A stretch of DNA of 64,000 bases from Betaproteobacteria bacterium. Its GTDB lineage: Bacteria; Pseudomonadota; Gammaproteobacteria; Burkholderiales; Burkholderiaceae_F. Each line of letters starts with the position of its first letter. The stretch's first letter is position 1. This document shows positions 47,249 through 56,797 of the stretch, in pieces. The position numbers were made by a program, and so were the translations under genes. The DNA is taken from the NCBI GenBank assembly GCA_005882215.1, contig VBCK01000123.1, positions 62,001-126,000 on the forward strand, in the 5' to 3' direction. The notes under the pieces were generated by a model that was not told the DNA's origin, made no database searches, and saw only the letters and a program-made list of their open reading frames with translations.

Positions 47249-49839
47249 TGCGCAGGCTCCACGGACTCACCGGTTGAAGCGGGGCTTGAGTTTACCCACT
47301 TGGCCGGCTGATTGAGCCAGTAGCGTGCATGATCGAGCCGCCATTGCTCCAGCACCACCGATCCGTCCGTCCCGAAACGCCAGCGGGCCGCCCCGCTCCA
47401 GTCGCTGCGGATCACGCGCGCCCCGTGCTGCGCATAGCGCGCCACCACCTCAGGATGCGGATGACCGAAGCGGCTCCGGTAGCCGGCCTGAACCGACACC
47501 CAGTTCGGATGCACCGCTGTCACGAGCGCCTCGCTGGAGGACGTTTTGCTGCCGTGGTGCGGCGCCACCAGCAGCTGAGCCTGCAGGGCCGAACCGAAGG
47601 CCGCAACCATCCCCGCTTCCTCGCGCGCCGGAACGTCACCGGTCAGCAAGACGCGAGTGGGCCCCAGCTGGACCAGCACCACGCAGCTTTTCGAGTTGGT
47701 CGTGGCCCGGGGCCGCTCGTACAGAACGGCCGGCGGATTCATCACGGTCAGTTGCAGCTCGCCCACGCGGGTGCGCTCGCCGGCCTGGCAGCGCTGCACA
47801 TTGCGCATCGCCGGCAGCACTGGATTTCCGGGCTCGATCGAAGTCAGCACCCGCTCGACGCTGATCGCGTCGGCCAGCGATCGGGCGCCTCCCGAGTGAT
47901 CCGAGTCCAGGTGCGATATCACCAGCAGGCTCACGCGGTCGATGCCCCGGGCCCGCAGGTAGGGCACGATCACGCGCCCGCCGGCATCGGCGTCCTGCGA
48001 AACCCTGGCGCCGGTGTCAAAGACGACAGTGGCGTCGGCCGTCTCGAGCACCAACGCCATCCCCTGCCCCACATCCAGTGCAGTGAGCCACAGCGCGCCG
48101 GGCTGCGGCCGTTCCGGCGGCATCACGAATGCCGGCACCAGCCACGCCGCTCCGACCCAGCGCAGCGGCCAGCCGGCTGGTGCCAGCAGCCAGGCGATGC
48201 CGATGCCAGCCACCGCGACCGCCCATATCGGTGGCGCGGCGAAGCCGACCCAGGCGTACGGCAGCTGGACCAGCCAGTTCAGGGCCACCGCCAGCAGCGC
48301 GAACAGCGCATCCGACGCCTGCAGCAATGCCTGCGCCACCGGCAGCATCGCTTCGCCCAGGCAGCAGAGCAGCGCACCGATCAGTGCCAGCGGCGTGACC
48401 AGGTAGCTGACCAGCGGGATCGCGATCGCATTGGCGACCGGCGAGATCAGCGATACCTGCTGGAAAAGGACAAGCGTCAGCGGAACCAGCCCGATCGTCA
48501 CCGCGGCCTGCACGCGGGCCGCTTCGTGCAACGGGTCGGCCAGGCGGGCAAGCCGGGCCCGCAGCCGCTCCCGCCATGGGCGCCTGATCGTGTCCGCGCC
48601 CGCCTCCGCGCGATGCGCTTCGGCGGGCATGCCCGCCATAGCGCCAGGAGCGTCGGCGGGCTGCACCCTGCCGTAGCACACCATGAAAATCGAAGCCACC
48701 GCGCCGAACGACAGCCAGAAGCCCGTCGCGGTGACCGCCCACGGGTCCCACAGGCACACGACGGCGGCCGCACTGGACAGCACTGCGGCAGCGCTCAGTT
48801 GCAGCCGCAGCAGCAGCGCCGCCGCCACGGTGGCCAGCATCACGAACGTGCGCTGCGCCGGAACGCCCCACCCGGCCAGCAGGCAATATCCGAGTGCGCC
48901 GCAGGCCCCGGCGATCGCGCGTGCGGTCTGCACCGGGGCCACGGCCAGCAGGCGGGGCGAGATGCGCCAGAGCGCGCCGGCCGCCAGTGCCACCAGGCCC
49001 GCGATCATCGTGATATGAAGGCCGGAGATGCTGACCAGATGCGAGATGCCGGTCCGATTGAACAGGGTCCAGTCCGACTGGGTGATCAGCCCCTGATCTC
49101 CCATCACCAGCGCGATGATCACCGCGCCGTAGCGGCGCCCCTGCAGCAGCAGCTGCAAACGCTGGCGCAGGCCGTCCCGCGCCCGGTCGATCATCGGGTT
49201 GAAGCGCCACACCGCCTCCTGCAGGCGCTGTGGCGTCGGCTGCCCGGCTCCATCCCGAACATAACCGGTCGCCCGTACGCCCTGCTCCAGCATCCAGAGC
49301 TCGGAATCGAAGCCCGCCGGATTGAAGGTGCCGTGCGGCCGACGCAGCTTGACTGTCATCCGCCAGCGCTGCGCCGGACGCACGCCGTCCGGACTCTGGT
49401 ACCAGGACAGCGCGATCAGCCGCGGGACGTGTGGCGGCCCGGCCTTCGCGCTCCCTGCTTCGGCGGGCTTGGCCGCCTCGACCTGTTCGACCTCGAAGGC
49501 GAACCGCACGCCGCGTTCGATCCGGCTCGGCAGGGCGGCGATGATTCCGGTGACCTGGATATCGCGGCCCTCGTCGGCGAAGCTGAGCTCATCGGCAAGT
49601 CGCAGCTGCGCGCTCCACGCGGCGTAGGCGTATCCCAGCAGCGCGGCCGCAAGGCAGGCGGCGACCCGTGAGATCGCGACTCGCACCGCCCGAGCACAGA
49701 ACCGGCGAATCAGCGCCGCGGCGCCGCTCAGCGCCAGCGCGGCGGCCGCAACGGCGCCGATCGTCTGCGGTGAAGGCAGCTCGGTCGCCCTCTGAAGCCA
49801 TGCAACGGCCGCGACGAATGCGACCAGCGCGTGCACCAT
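47245..49839 (-). CDS. comEC: DNA internalisation channel ComEC/Rec2
   Basis: 864 residues in three parts: N-terminal DUF4131 domain with membrane helices (1-230), the central competence domain with many helices (VMGDQGLITQSDWTLFNRTGISHLVSISGLHITMIAG carries the conserved His), and a C-terminal metallo-beta-lactamase-like domain (LTALDVGQGMALVLETADATVVFDTG, LVISHLDSDHSGGA, LLVAPHHGSKTSSSEAL). ComEC forms the inner-membrane pore for one DNA strand in natural transformation. With pilF at 25 kb it suggests, but does not prove, competence. Confidence 0.93.
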   Translation of the reverse strand: MVHALVAFVAAVAWLQRATELPSPQTIGAVAAAALALSGAAALIRRFCARAVRVAISRVAACLAAALLGYAYAAWSAQLRLADELSFADEGRDIQVTGIIAALPSRIERGVRFAFEVEQVEAAKPAEAGSAKAGPPHVPRLIALSWYQSPDGVRPAQRWRMTVKLRRPHGTFNPAGFDSELWMLEQGVRATGYVRDGAGQPTPQRLQEAVWRFNPMIDRARDGLRQRLQLLLQGRRYGAVIIALVMGDQGLITQSDWTLFNRTGISHLVSISGLHITMIAGLVALAAGALWRISPRLLAVAPVQTARAIAGACGALGYCLLAGWGVPAQRTFVMLATVAAALLLRLQLSAAAVLSSAAAVVCLWDPWAVTATGFWLSFGAVASIFMVCYGRVQPADAPGAMAGMPAEAHRAEAGADTIRRPWRERLRARLARLADPLHEAARVQAAVTIGLVPLTLVLFQQVSLISPVANAIAIPLVSYLVTPLALIGALLCCLGEAMLPVAQALLQASDALFALLAVALNWLVQLPYAWVGFAAPPIWAVAVAGIGIAWLLAPAGWPLRWVGAAWLVPAFVMPPERPQPGALWLTALDVGQGMALVLETADATVVFDTGARVSQDADAGGRVIVPYLRARGIDRVSLLVISHLDSDHSGGARSLADAISVERVLTSIEPGNPVLPAMRNVQRCQAGERTRVGELQLTVMNPPAVLYERPRATTNSKSCVVLVQLGPTRVLLTGDVPAREEAGMVAAFGSALQAQLLVAPHHGSKTSSSEALVTAVHPNWVSVQAGYRSRFGHPHPEVVARYAQHGARVIRSDWSGAARWRFGTDGSVVLEQWRLDHARYWLNQPAKWVNSSPASTGESVEPAQ

Positions 49840-49884
49840 CGATGGGCGGCCGGGTCGGTACGCTGCGAGGCCGCTGAACGTTGC

Positions 49885-50688
49885 CTACGCTGCTCGACTC
49901 AGGGCCGCCAGTCGCGGAAAGGCATCCAGCACGTTGCGCCGGTTGATCTGCGCCAGCTGCTCCGGCGAGATCGAACGAAGCTGAGCAATCACGGCCGCGA
50001 TGCGTGGCAGCTGCGCCGGCTCGTTGCGCCGCCGGCCGGCCTGCTGGTGCATCCACTGCGGTGCGATGTCCGGCGCGTCGGTCTCCAACACGACCGCCGA
50101 TTCGGGCGCCTCGACCGCATGGCGCCGAATCCGCAGCGAGCCGCTGAACGTCGCAGAACCGCCGAAGCCGAGGCGGAACCCGCACGCGACGAATTCGCGC
50201 GCCTGCTGCTCGGAGCCGTTGAATGCATGCGCAATGCCGCCGGGCACCTCGATCCGGCGCAAGTATTTCAACAGCCGGTCGGCCGAGCGGCGCACGTGCA
50301 CGACGACCGGCAGCGACCAGGAGTGCGCCAGCCGCAGCTGCGCCTGGTAGAAGTGCTCCTGGCGCCCGGCGTCGGGCGCGCCCTCGTGGAAGTCCAGACC
50401 GATCTCGCCGATCCCGACGAAATTCGGATCGACCCGCGCCGTTCGGACCGCTTCGGACAGCCGACCCAGATCCGTTTCCCCCGCCTGCGCCACGTACAAC
50501 GGATGAATCCCCAGCGTGTAGCCGAAGCCGAACCGGTGCGCGACGCCCCTCAAGCGCTCGAACTCGCTCACCTCGACCGCCGGAATCAACATCATCTGCA
50601 CGCCGGCGGCCTGCGCCCGTTCGACGACCTGCTCGCGGTCGGTGTCGAACTCCTCGGCGTCCAGATGGCAGTGGCTGTCGATCCACAT
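49885..50688 (-). CDS. tatD: TatD-family hydrolase
   Basis: 267 residues: MWIDSHCHLDAEEFD (metal ligands HxH), GIGEIGLDFHEGAPD, VHVRRSADRLLKYL, HAFNGSEQQAREF, LETDAPDIAPQ. Family members are metal-dependent DNases/RNases acting in repair and RNA quality control. The region before ATG 50688 contains a duplicated 13-bp segment holding the ribosome site. Confidence 0.9.
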   Translation of the reverse strand: MWIDSHCHLDAEEFDTDREQVVERAQAAGVQMMLIPAVEVSEFERLRGVAHRFGFGYTLGIHPLYVAQAGETDLGRLSEAVRTARVDPNFVGIGEIGLDFHEGAPDAGRQEHFYQAQLRLAHSWSLPVVVHVRRSADRLLKYLRRIEVPGGIAHAFNGSEQQAREFVACGFRLGFGGSATFSGSLRIRRHAVEAPESAVVLETDAPDIAPQWMHQQAGRRRNEPAQLPRIAAVIAQLRSISPEQLAQINRRNVLDAFPRLAALSRAA

Positions 50689-50690
50689 TT

Positions 50691-50716
50691 AGGCGCTTCC
50701 AATAGGCGCTTCCAAT
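50691..50716 (-). repeat. 13-bp tandem repeat before tatD
   Basis: AGGCGCTTCCAAT occurs twice back to back (50691-50703 and 50704-50716). On the minus strand each unit carries GGAAGCGCC, so the tatD ribosome site is duplicated, leaving one at the right distance from the ATG. Confidence 0.75.
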
Positions 50717-50760
50717 ATATCCATGCAGATCAGCTCCGACCGCGCCCGGGAGGATCGGCT

Positions 50761-50786
50761 GCGAGGGGGCTGGGCTGGCCCCTCGC
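50761..50786 (-). terminator. GC-rich hairpin between lolD and tatD
   Basis: GCGAGGGG (50761-50768) and CCCCTCGC (50779-50786) form a perfect 8-bp stem with a 10-base loop in the 188-bp gap downstream of lolD. No T-tract follows on the minus strand, so it is a weak or Rho-assisted terminator at best. Confidence 0.35.
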
Positions 50787-50876
50787 GCTCCCCCAGCCAA
50801 GGCAACTACGGGACTGCCACGACAGTTTAGATGTGGTACCGCGGACGGGCGAACCCGCCGACGGGAGTCACCGCAC

Positions 50877-51566
50877 TCAGCCGGCCGGCCGCTCCTGCTC
50901 CAGGCGGCCGTTGCTCAAACGCATCACGCGGTCGCAACGGGTCGACAGCTCCGGATCGTGGGTGACGATCACCACGGCCGCGCCGCAACGGCGCGCCGCG
51001 TCGAGCAGGACGTCGAACACGGTGCGTGCGGTTTCCCGGTCCAGGTTGCCGGTCGGTTCGTCGGCCAGCACGCACAGCGGCGTGCCCACCAGCGCGCGCG
51101 CGATTGCGGTGCGCTGGCGCTCTCCGCCCGAAAGCTCGCTCGGGTGATGGGCCAGCCGCTGCTCCAACCCGACCGACGAAAGCACCTCGGCGGCGCGCAG
51201 CCGGGCCTGCGCGAGCGGCATGCGCCGGATCAGCAGCGGCATCGATACGTTGTCCAGCGCCGTGAACTCCGGCAGCAAATGGTGGAACTGGTACACGAAC
51301 CCGAGCTGCTGATTGCGCAGCTGCCCGCGTTCGGCTTCGGTCAGCGTAGAAAGGGCCCTGCCGCCGATGACGATCGAGCCCGCGTCGATCGAGTCCAATC
51401 CACCCAGGCAGTGCAGCAGCGTGCTCTTGCCCGAACCCGAAGCGCCCACCACGGCCACCACCTCGCCCGCTCGAACCTCGAGGTCGACTCCTTTGAGCAC
51501 CTCGACCGACAAGTTGTCCTCCCGATAGGCCTTGAACACGCCGACCGCGCGCATCGTTTCAGTCAT
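50877..51566 (-). CDS. lolD: Lipoprotein-releasing ABC transporter ATP-binding protein LolD
   Basis: 229 residues: Walker [12 protein letters not shown]-loop [22 protein letters not shown], signature LSGGERQR, Walker [13 protein letters not shown]-loop VTHD. The [11 protein letters not shown] stretch is typical of LolD. With the membrane subunit it pulls outer-membrane lipoproteins out of the inner membrane and hands them to LolA. It starts inside lolC (8-base overlap). Confidence 0.94.
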   Translation of the reverse strand: MTETMRAVGVFKAYREDNLSVEVLKGVDLEVRAGEVVAVVGASGSGKSTLLHCLGGLDSIDAGSIVIGGRALSTLTEAERGQLRNQQLGFVYQFHHLLPEFTALDNVSMPLLIRRMPLAQARLRAAEVLSSVGLEQRLAHHPSELSGGERQRTAIARALVGTPLCVLADEPTGNLDRETARTVFDVLLDAARRCGAAVVIVTHDPELSTRCDRVMRLSNGRLEQERPAG

Positions 51567-52839
51567 ACCGGAGCGCCTCGGCCGGGCGGATGCGCGAGGC
51601 CCGCCAGCTCGGATACAGCGTGGCCACGAACGACAGCAGCAGCGAAATCACGCAGATCGGGACGATGTCGGAGGCACGAGGATCCGACGGCAGCTCGCTG
51701 ATGAAATAGATCGACGGATCCAGGAAATGGATCCCGAAAGCCCGTTCGACCACCGGCACGATCGTTTCCAGGTGCGTCGCCAGCAGCAGGCCGCCGGTGA
51801 CGCCGAGGCCGACCCCGAGCAGGCCGACCAGCGCGCCCTGGATCATGAAGATCGCCATCACGCTCCCCGGGCTCGCCCCCAGCGTGCGCAGGATCGCAAT
51901 ATCGGCGTGCTTCTCGGTCACCGTCATCACCAGCGTGGAAACCAGATTGAAGGCCGCCACGGCGACGATCAGCGCCAGGATCAGGAACATCATCCGCTTT
52001 TCGATCTGGGTGGCGGCGAACCAGGTGCGGTTCACGCTGGACCAGTCGCGCACCAGCACTTGAGGGCCGAGCTCGAGCGCGAGCCGCTGCGCCACCGACG
52101 GGGCCTGCTGCATGTCGCGCAAGCGCAGGCGCACCGCCGTCGGCCCCGGCAGGCGAAACAGCCGCTCGGCGTCCGACAGATTGACCAGGGCCAGCGCGCT
52201 GTCGAATTCATAATGGCCCGAGCTGAACGTCGCCACCACCCGAAACTGCTTCAACCGCGGGATCATGCCGGCCGGAGTCAGGTTGCCCTCGGGCACCACC
52301 ACGGTCACCTTGTCGCCCACGTCGGCGCTCAGCGCGTGAGCCAGGTCCCGTCCCAGCACGATTCCGAATTCGCCGGGCGCCAGGGCGTCGATCGGTGCGC
52401 CTTGAAGGTGATGCGCGATTTCAGACACCCGCGGTTCCTGCGCCGGATCGATCCCGGACATCAGCGCGCCGCGCACGGTGTCACCGCGAACCAGTATCGC
52501 CTGCGCCTGCACCAGCGGCGCGGTGGCCACCACCTCGCGATCGGCTGCCGCGCGGCTGGCCACCTGCGTCCAGTCGTTCAGCACCCCGTCGAAGGCTTCG
52601 ATCTGGATATGCGGAATCACCGACAGCATCCGGTCGCGTACGTCGCGCTGGAAGCCGTTCATCACGCTCAGCACCACGATCAGCGCGGTCACGCCCAGCG
52701 CGATCCCTCCGATCGAGATGGCCGAAATGAAGGAAATGAACGCGTTGCGGCGGCGCGCGCGCCGGCCGGCACGTGTGTAGCGCAGGCCGATCCGAATTTC
52801 GAAGGGAATGCTCAAGATCGACCCGGATGGGCGCGGCAT
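51559..52839 (-). CDS. lolC: Lipoprotein-releasing system permease LolC/LolE
   Basis: 426 residues from ATG 52839; a TTG at 52815 (giving [15 protein letters not shown], closer to the family start) is a good alternative, and neither has a clear ribosome site. Four membrane helices: one near the start ([26 protein letters not shown]) and three near the end ([71 protein letters not shown]), with a large periplasmic domain between. Only one permease gene is seen here, as in species where LolC and LolE are one protein type. Confidence 0.92.
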   Translation of the reverse strand: MPRPSGSILSIPFEIRIGLRYTRAGRRARRRNAFISFISAISIGGIALGVTALIVVLSVMNGFQRDVRDRMLSVIPHIQIEAFDGVLNDWTQVASRAAADREVVATAPLVQAQAILVRGDTVRGALMSGIDPAQEPRVSEIAHHLQGAPIDALAPGEFGIVLGRDLAHALSADVGDKVTVVVPEGNLTPAGMIPRLKQFRVVATFSSGHYEFDSALALVNLSDAERLFRLPGPTAVRLRLRDMQQAPSVAQRLALELGPQVLVRDWSSVNRTWFAATQIEKRMMFLILALIVAVAAFNLVSTLVMTVTEKHADIAILRTLGASPGSVMAIFMIQGALVGLLGVGLGVTGGLLLATHLETIVPVVERAFGIHFLDPSIYFISELPSDPRASDIVPICVISLLLSFVATLYPSWRASRIRPAEALRYD

Positions 52840-52858
52840 TTGTGGAAAGGCACCGCCG

Positions 52859-52886
52859 ATTCTAGCCAACCCGCGCATTCGTACAA
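52859..52886 (-). promoter_or_regulatory. Promoter of lolC-lolD
   Basis: On the minus strand TTGTAC (52886-52881) and TAGAAT (52864-52859) are 16 bases apart in the 57-bp gap between the divergent genes. The plus strand of the same segment has TACAAT at 52882-52887 preceded by TTCTAG, so the two genes may use overlapping back-to-back promoters. Confidence 0.45.
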
Positions 52887-52896
52887 TTGGACCTCC

Positions 52897-53934
52897 ATGA
52901 CGCATGTCCTGCTCGTTGCGGGAGCACTGATCTTCGAGCCGGACTGGGACCAGGCCGGGGCGGATTGCGTGCCGGAGCGCCTGGCGCGCCGGCTGACCCG
53001 TGCGCGCCGAACCTGGCAGGCTCTCGATGCAAGCTGGTCCGACGGTGCCGCCCATCTCGAGTGGCTGGCCCGCGCCTTTCGTGTATCGGGCGATCCGCCC
53101 GGGCGCGCTCCCGCATGTGCTCCCTATTCCTGGCGGGCAGCCGGCGGGCAGGATGGATCCGACGCCCCGGCCGGCGACATCTGGTTCTGCGATCCGGTCC
53201 ACTTGAGCCTCGAACCTGAGCGAACCGTGCTGGCTCCGATCGACAGCCCGCCGCTGACCGACACGGAAGCCCGCGAGCTCTTCGATGAAGCCGCCGACAG
53301 CGCCCGAAGCCACGGTGCCGAGTTGCGCCGCGCCGCCAACGGCTGGTACCTGTTCATGGATCCTCCGTGGGAACTGCAGACCACCGCGTTGCAGGCAGCC
53401 GTGGGCGCATCGGTGGAAGCGCGTCTGCCGCAGGGCAGGCACGCGACGCAGTGGCGGCGCCTGCTGAACGAGGTTCAGATGCGGTGGCACGCGAGCCGTG
53501 TCAGCCGGGAACGCGAAGCGCGCGGGCAGCAGGCTGCCAATGGATTGTGGCTGCACGGCGGCGGCGCGTGGCGCGCGCTGGCCCCCTCCCGGTTCGCCCG
53601 GGTCCACAGCGACGAGCCGCTCGTGCTGGGTTGGCAGCAGGCGGCACGCGCCGCTTCCGATGCCGGGTTGCCCTCGGACACGTTGACGGTCTGGCCTCAC
53701 CTGTTCGAGCCGTACTGGCGCAGGGACTGGCGCGGCTGGGCCGCCGCCTGGGCCCGGCTCGACTCGGAAGTCGAGTCGCTGCTGCAGGCCGCGCGCTCGG
53801 GGCGCGACGGCCGCGTCGAGCTCGTTGCCTGCGGCCGGCGGGCGGCGGCGACCTTCGCGCTGGACCGCAGCGCCGCGGTGCTGCCGTGGCGGCGGCGCGC
53901 GTTGCACGACGATCTGCTGGAGACGGTGCAGTGA
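52897..53934 (+). CDS. Conserved uncharacterised protein upstream of recJ
   Basis: 345 residues from ATG 52897 (MTHVLLVAGALIFEPDWDQA), Ala-, Arg- and Trp-rich, no signal peptide or membrane helix. Conserved-looking blocks are WYLFMDPPWELQTTALQAAVG, RHATQWRRLLNEVQMRWHASRVSREREARG and VWPHLFEPYWRRDWRGWAAAWARLD. A gene of this type often lies just before recJ in betaproteobacteria and is sometimes labelled phosphoglycerate-mutase-like; I cannot confirm that from motifs. It overlaps recJ as GTGA, so the two are translationally coupled. Confidence 0.7.
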   Translation: MTHVLLVAGALIFEPDWDQAGADCVPERLARRLTRARRTWQALDASWSDGAAHLEWLARAFRVSGDPPGRAPACAPYSWRAAGGQDGSDAPAGDIWFCDPVHLSLEPERTVLAPIDSPPLTDTEARELFDEAADSARSHGAELRRAANGWYLFMDPPWELQTTALQAAVGASVEARLPQGRHATQWRRLLNEVQMRWHASRVSREREARGQQAANGLWLHGGGAWRALAPSRFARVHSDEPLVLGWQQAARAASDAGLPSDTLTVWPHLFEPYWRRDWRGWAAAWARLDSEVESLLQAARSGRDGRVELVACGRRAAATFALDRSAAVLPWRRRALHDDLLETVQ

Positions 53935-55625
53935 ACGCGATCCAGCTTGTCGAACGCCCGCACGATCCGGCAGTGGCGGCCCGGCTGGCGAATGCCGGCG
54001 TGCCCGCGCCGCTGGCACGCGCGCTGGCCGCGCGCGGAGTCGCCTCGGCCAGCGAGCTGGAGTTTGCGCTCGGCGACATCCACGCGCCGGCGCTGCTGGC
54101 TCAGTGCCATCGTGCGGCCTCGCTGCTGGCCGACGCGATCGAGCGGCGGCAGCGACTGCTGATCGTGGCCGATTACGACTGCGACGGCGCCACCGCCTGC
54201 GCGGTGGGACTGCGCGCACTGCGCGCGATGGGCGCCGATGTGGACTATCTGGTACCCAACCGCTTCGAATTCGGCTACGGGCTGACCCCTGAACTGGTCG
54301 AGCTGGCCGCCCAGCGGCATCCGGACTGGATCATTACGGTCGACAACGGCGTGGCCAGCGTCGAGGGCGTGGAACGTGCCAATGCGCTGGGGATCGGGGT
54401 GGTCATCACCGATCATCATCTGCCGGGCGAGCGGCTGCCGGCGGCCCGCGCGATCGTCAACCCCAATCAGCCTGGCTGCGCTTTCCCATCGAAGAATCTG
54501 GCGGGCGTGGGCGTGATGCTGTATGTGCTGACCGCGCTGCGCGGCGAGCTGCGCAACCGCGGCCGTTTCGATCAGGCCACCCAGCCGCGCCTGAATGGGC
54601 TGCTCGATCTGGTGGCGCTGGGAACGGTGGCCGACCTGGTGCGGCTGGACCGCAACAACCGCACGCTGGTCGCCGCAGGTCTGCGCAACATCCGCAGCGG
54701 TCGCATCCAGCCGGGTATCGCGGCGCTGTTCGCGGTCTCCGGCCGCAACGCCGCCGAGGCGCGCACCGAGGATCTCGGATTTTCGATTGCGCCCCGCATC
54801 AACGCGGCCGGCCGTCTGACCGACATGACAGTCGGGATCGAGTGCCTGGCCTGCGACGACCCCGACCGCGCCCTTGAGCTCGCGCGGCAACTGGATCGGT
54901 TGAACCAGGAACGTCGCCAGATCGAAGCCCAGATGCAGCTCGATGCGATCAGCGGGATCGATCCGGCCGGATTCGAGCAGCGGCGTTCGATCGTATTGTT
55001 CAACCCGCAGTGGCACCAGGGTGTGGTCGGGCTGGTCGCCTCCCGCGTGAAGGAGCGCTATCACCGACCGACGATCGCTTTCGCTTCGGCCGGCGGCGAC
55101 GTGCTGCGCGGCTCCGGGCGCTCGATCGAAGGCGTGCATCTGCGCGACACGCTGGATTGCGTCACCAAGGCCGCGCCCGAGTTGATCGAGCGCTTCGGCG
55201 GCCATGCGATGGCCGCCGGCCTGACGCTGCGCGAGCGGCACCTTGCCGCGTTCACCGAAGCGTTCGAATCGGCGATGCGCGCCGGCGCCGACCCGTCGCT
55301 GTTCGCGCGCTCGCTGGTCACGGACGGCGCGCTGGCCGCGGCCGAGATCGGCCCCGACCTGGTCGACGCGATCGAGCGGATCGTGTGGGGCCAGGGTTTT
55401 GCCGAACCCGTGTTCGCCAATGACTTCGACGTGCTGGAGCAGCGCCTGGTGCAGGAGCGGCATCTGCAGCTGACCCTCGGCCTGGGTCAAAGCCGGCTGC
55501 CGGCCATCTGGTTCGGACACATCGAAACGCTGGCGCCGCGGGCGCGCCTTGCCTACCGCTTGAAATTCGACACCTACCGCGGGCTGCGCCGCATCCGCCT
55601 GCAGATTGCCGCCGCCGCGGACTGA
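53931..55625 (+). CDS. recJ: Single-stranded-DNA-specific exonuclease RecJ
   Basis: 564 residues from GTG 53931. DHH phosphoesterase motifs: VADYDCDGATACAVGLRAL, YLVPNRFEFGYGL, ITVDNGVASVEG, VITDHHLPGERLPAARAIVNPNQP; then the DHHA1 part (VVGLVASRVKERYHRPTIAFA, GSGRSIEGVHLRDTLD, RFGGHAMAAGLTLRE) and the C-terminal OB-fold. RecJ degrades 5' strands in recombination and mismatch repair with RecQ. Confidence 0.95.
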   Translation: MNAIQLVERPHDPAVAARLANAGVPAPLARALAARGVASASELEFALGDIHAPALLAQCHRAASLLADAIERRQRLLIVADYDCDGATACAVGLRALRAMGADVDYLVPNRFEFGYGLTPELVELAAQRHPDWIITVDNGVASVEGVERANALGIGVVITDHHLPGERLPAARAIVNPNQPGCAFPSKNLAGVGVMLYVLTALRGELRNRGRFDQATQPRLNGLLDLVALGTVADLVRLDRNNRTLVAAGLRNIRSGRIQPGIAALFAVSGRNAAEARTEDLGFSIAPRINAAGRLTDMTVGIECLACDDPDRALELARQLDRLNQERRQIEAQMQLDAISGIDPAGFEQRRSIVLFNPQWHQGVVGLVASRVKERYHRPTIAFASAGGDVLRGSGRSIEGVHLRDTLDCVTKAAPELIERFGGHAMAAGLTLRERHLAAFTEAFESAMRAGADPSLFARSLVTDGALAAAEIGPDLVDAIERIVWGQGFAEPVFANDFDVLEQRLVQERHLQLTLGLGQSRLPAIWFGHIETLAPRARLAYRLKFDTYRGLRRIRLQIAAAAD

Positions 55626-55672
55626 ATCCTCCCTATGCCGTGCGCGTCTTCGGCGATAATGAGAGGCTTTGG

Positions 55673-56789
55673 ATGGACGACCCGATGGATGCCGAACAAC
55701 TGAACCAGACCGCCGCGACCCTGGCCGACCTTCGCAGCCGGCTGTCCGACCTGCGGAGGTATCTTTGACGTCGACGCCAAGCAAAGGCGCCTGACCGAGG
55801 TGGCCGTCGCGCTCGAGCAGCCGGATATCTGGACCGATCAGAAGCGGGCTCAGGATCTCGGGCGGGAGAAGAAGTCGCTGGAGGATGTGGTCGATCGGAT
55901 GCGCCGGCTGGACCACGATCTGGGCGATGCGGCGGAACTGTTCGAGCTTTCGCGGGCCGATCAGGACGTTGCCGCGCTGGCGACGATCGATGCGGATGTG
56001 AGCGCGCTGGCGCGGCAGATCGACGAGCTCGAGTTCCAGCGGATGTTCAACAACCCGTTGGATCCGAACAACTGCTTCCTGGACATTCAGGCCGGAGCCG
56101 GCGGCACCGAAGCGCAGGACTGGGCCGCGATGCTCGAGCGGATGTACCTGCGCTACGCGGAGCGCAAGAACTTCAAGGCGGAGTTGCTCGAGGAGTCCGC
56201 CGGCGAAGTCGCGGGCATCAAGAGCGCGACGATCAAGATGACCGGCCCGTATGCGTACGGGATGATGCGCACCGAAACCGGGGTGCACCGGCTGGTGCGC
56301 AAATCGCCGTTCGACTCGAATGCGCGCCGCCACACTTCGTTCGCCAGCGTATTCGTCTACCCGGAAGTCGACGACACGGTGCAGATCGAGATCAACCCGG
56401 CGGATCTGAGGATCGACGTGTACCGCGCCTCCGGCGCCGGCGGCCAGCATGTGAACAAGACCGAATCGGCGGTGCGGATCACGCATCTTCCAAGCGGGAT
56501 CGTGGTGCAGAGCCAGAACGACCGCTCGCAGCACCGCAACCGCGCCGAATGCATGGCGATGCTCAAATCGCGCCTGTTCGAGCTGGAAATGCGAAAGCGG
56601 CTGGCCGAGCAATCCAGGCTGGAGGAGTCCAAGACGGATGTCGGCTGGGGCCACCAGATCCGCTCGTACGTTCTGGATCAGTCGCGGATCAAGGACCTGC
56701 GCACCAACGTCGAGATCGGCAACACGCAATCGGTGCTGGACGGAGATCTGGACGAGTTCATCAACGCGAGCCTGAAACAGGGCGTGTGA
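55673..56789 (+). CDS. prfB: Peptide chain release factor 2, with programmed +1 frameshift
   Basis: The first part ([20 protein letters not shown] ... RRYL) runs from ATG 55673, which has GAGAGG six bases upstream, to an in-frame TGA at 55766-55768; the rest continues one base over from GAC at 55767, giving about 371 residues. Domain marks: tripeptide anticodon SPF ([18 protein letters not shown]) and the peptidyl-hydrolysis motif GGQ ([19 protein letters not shown]). RF2 recognises UGA and UAA. Low RF2 lets the ribosome pause at the TGA and slip, the known autoregulation. Confidence 0.95.
55753..55769 (+). other. prfB programmed frameshift site
   Basis: CGGAGGTATCTTTGAC: a Shine-Dalgarno-like GGAGG, three bases, the slippery codon CTT, the stop TGA and a following C. 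This is almost identical to the E. coli RF2 site (AGGGGGTATCTTTGAC) in spacing and sequence. Confidence 0.95.
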
Positions 56790-56797
56790 CCGGTTCC

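Noticed and set aside
55766-55768. In-frame TGA in prfB as a nonsense mutation
   Set aside because: It lies in the exact RF2 programmed frameshift context, so the gene is intact.
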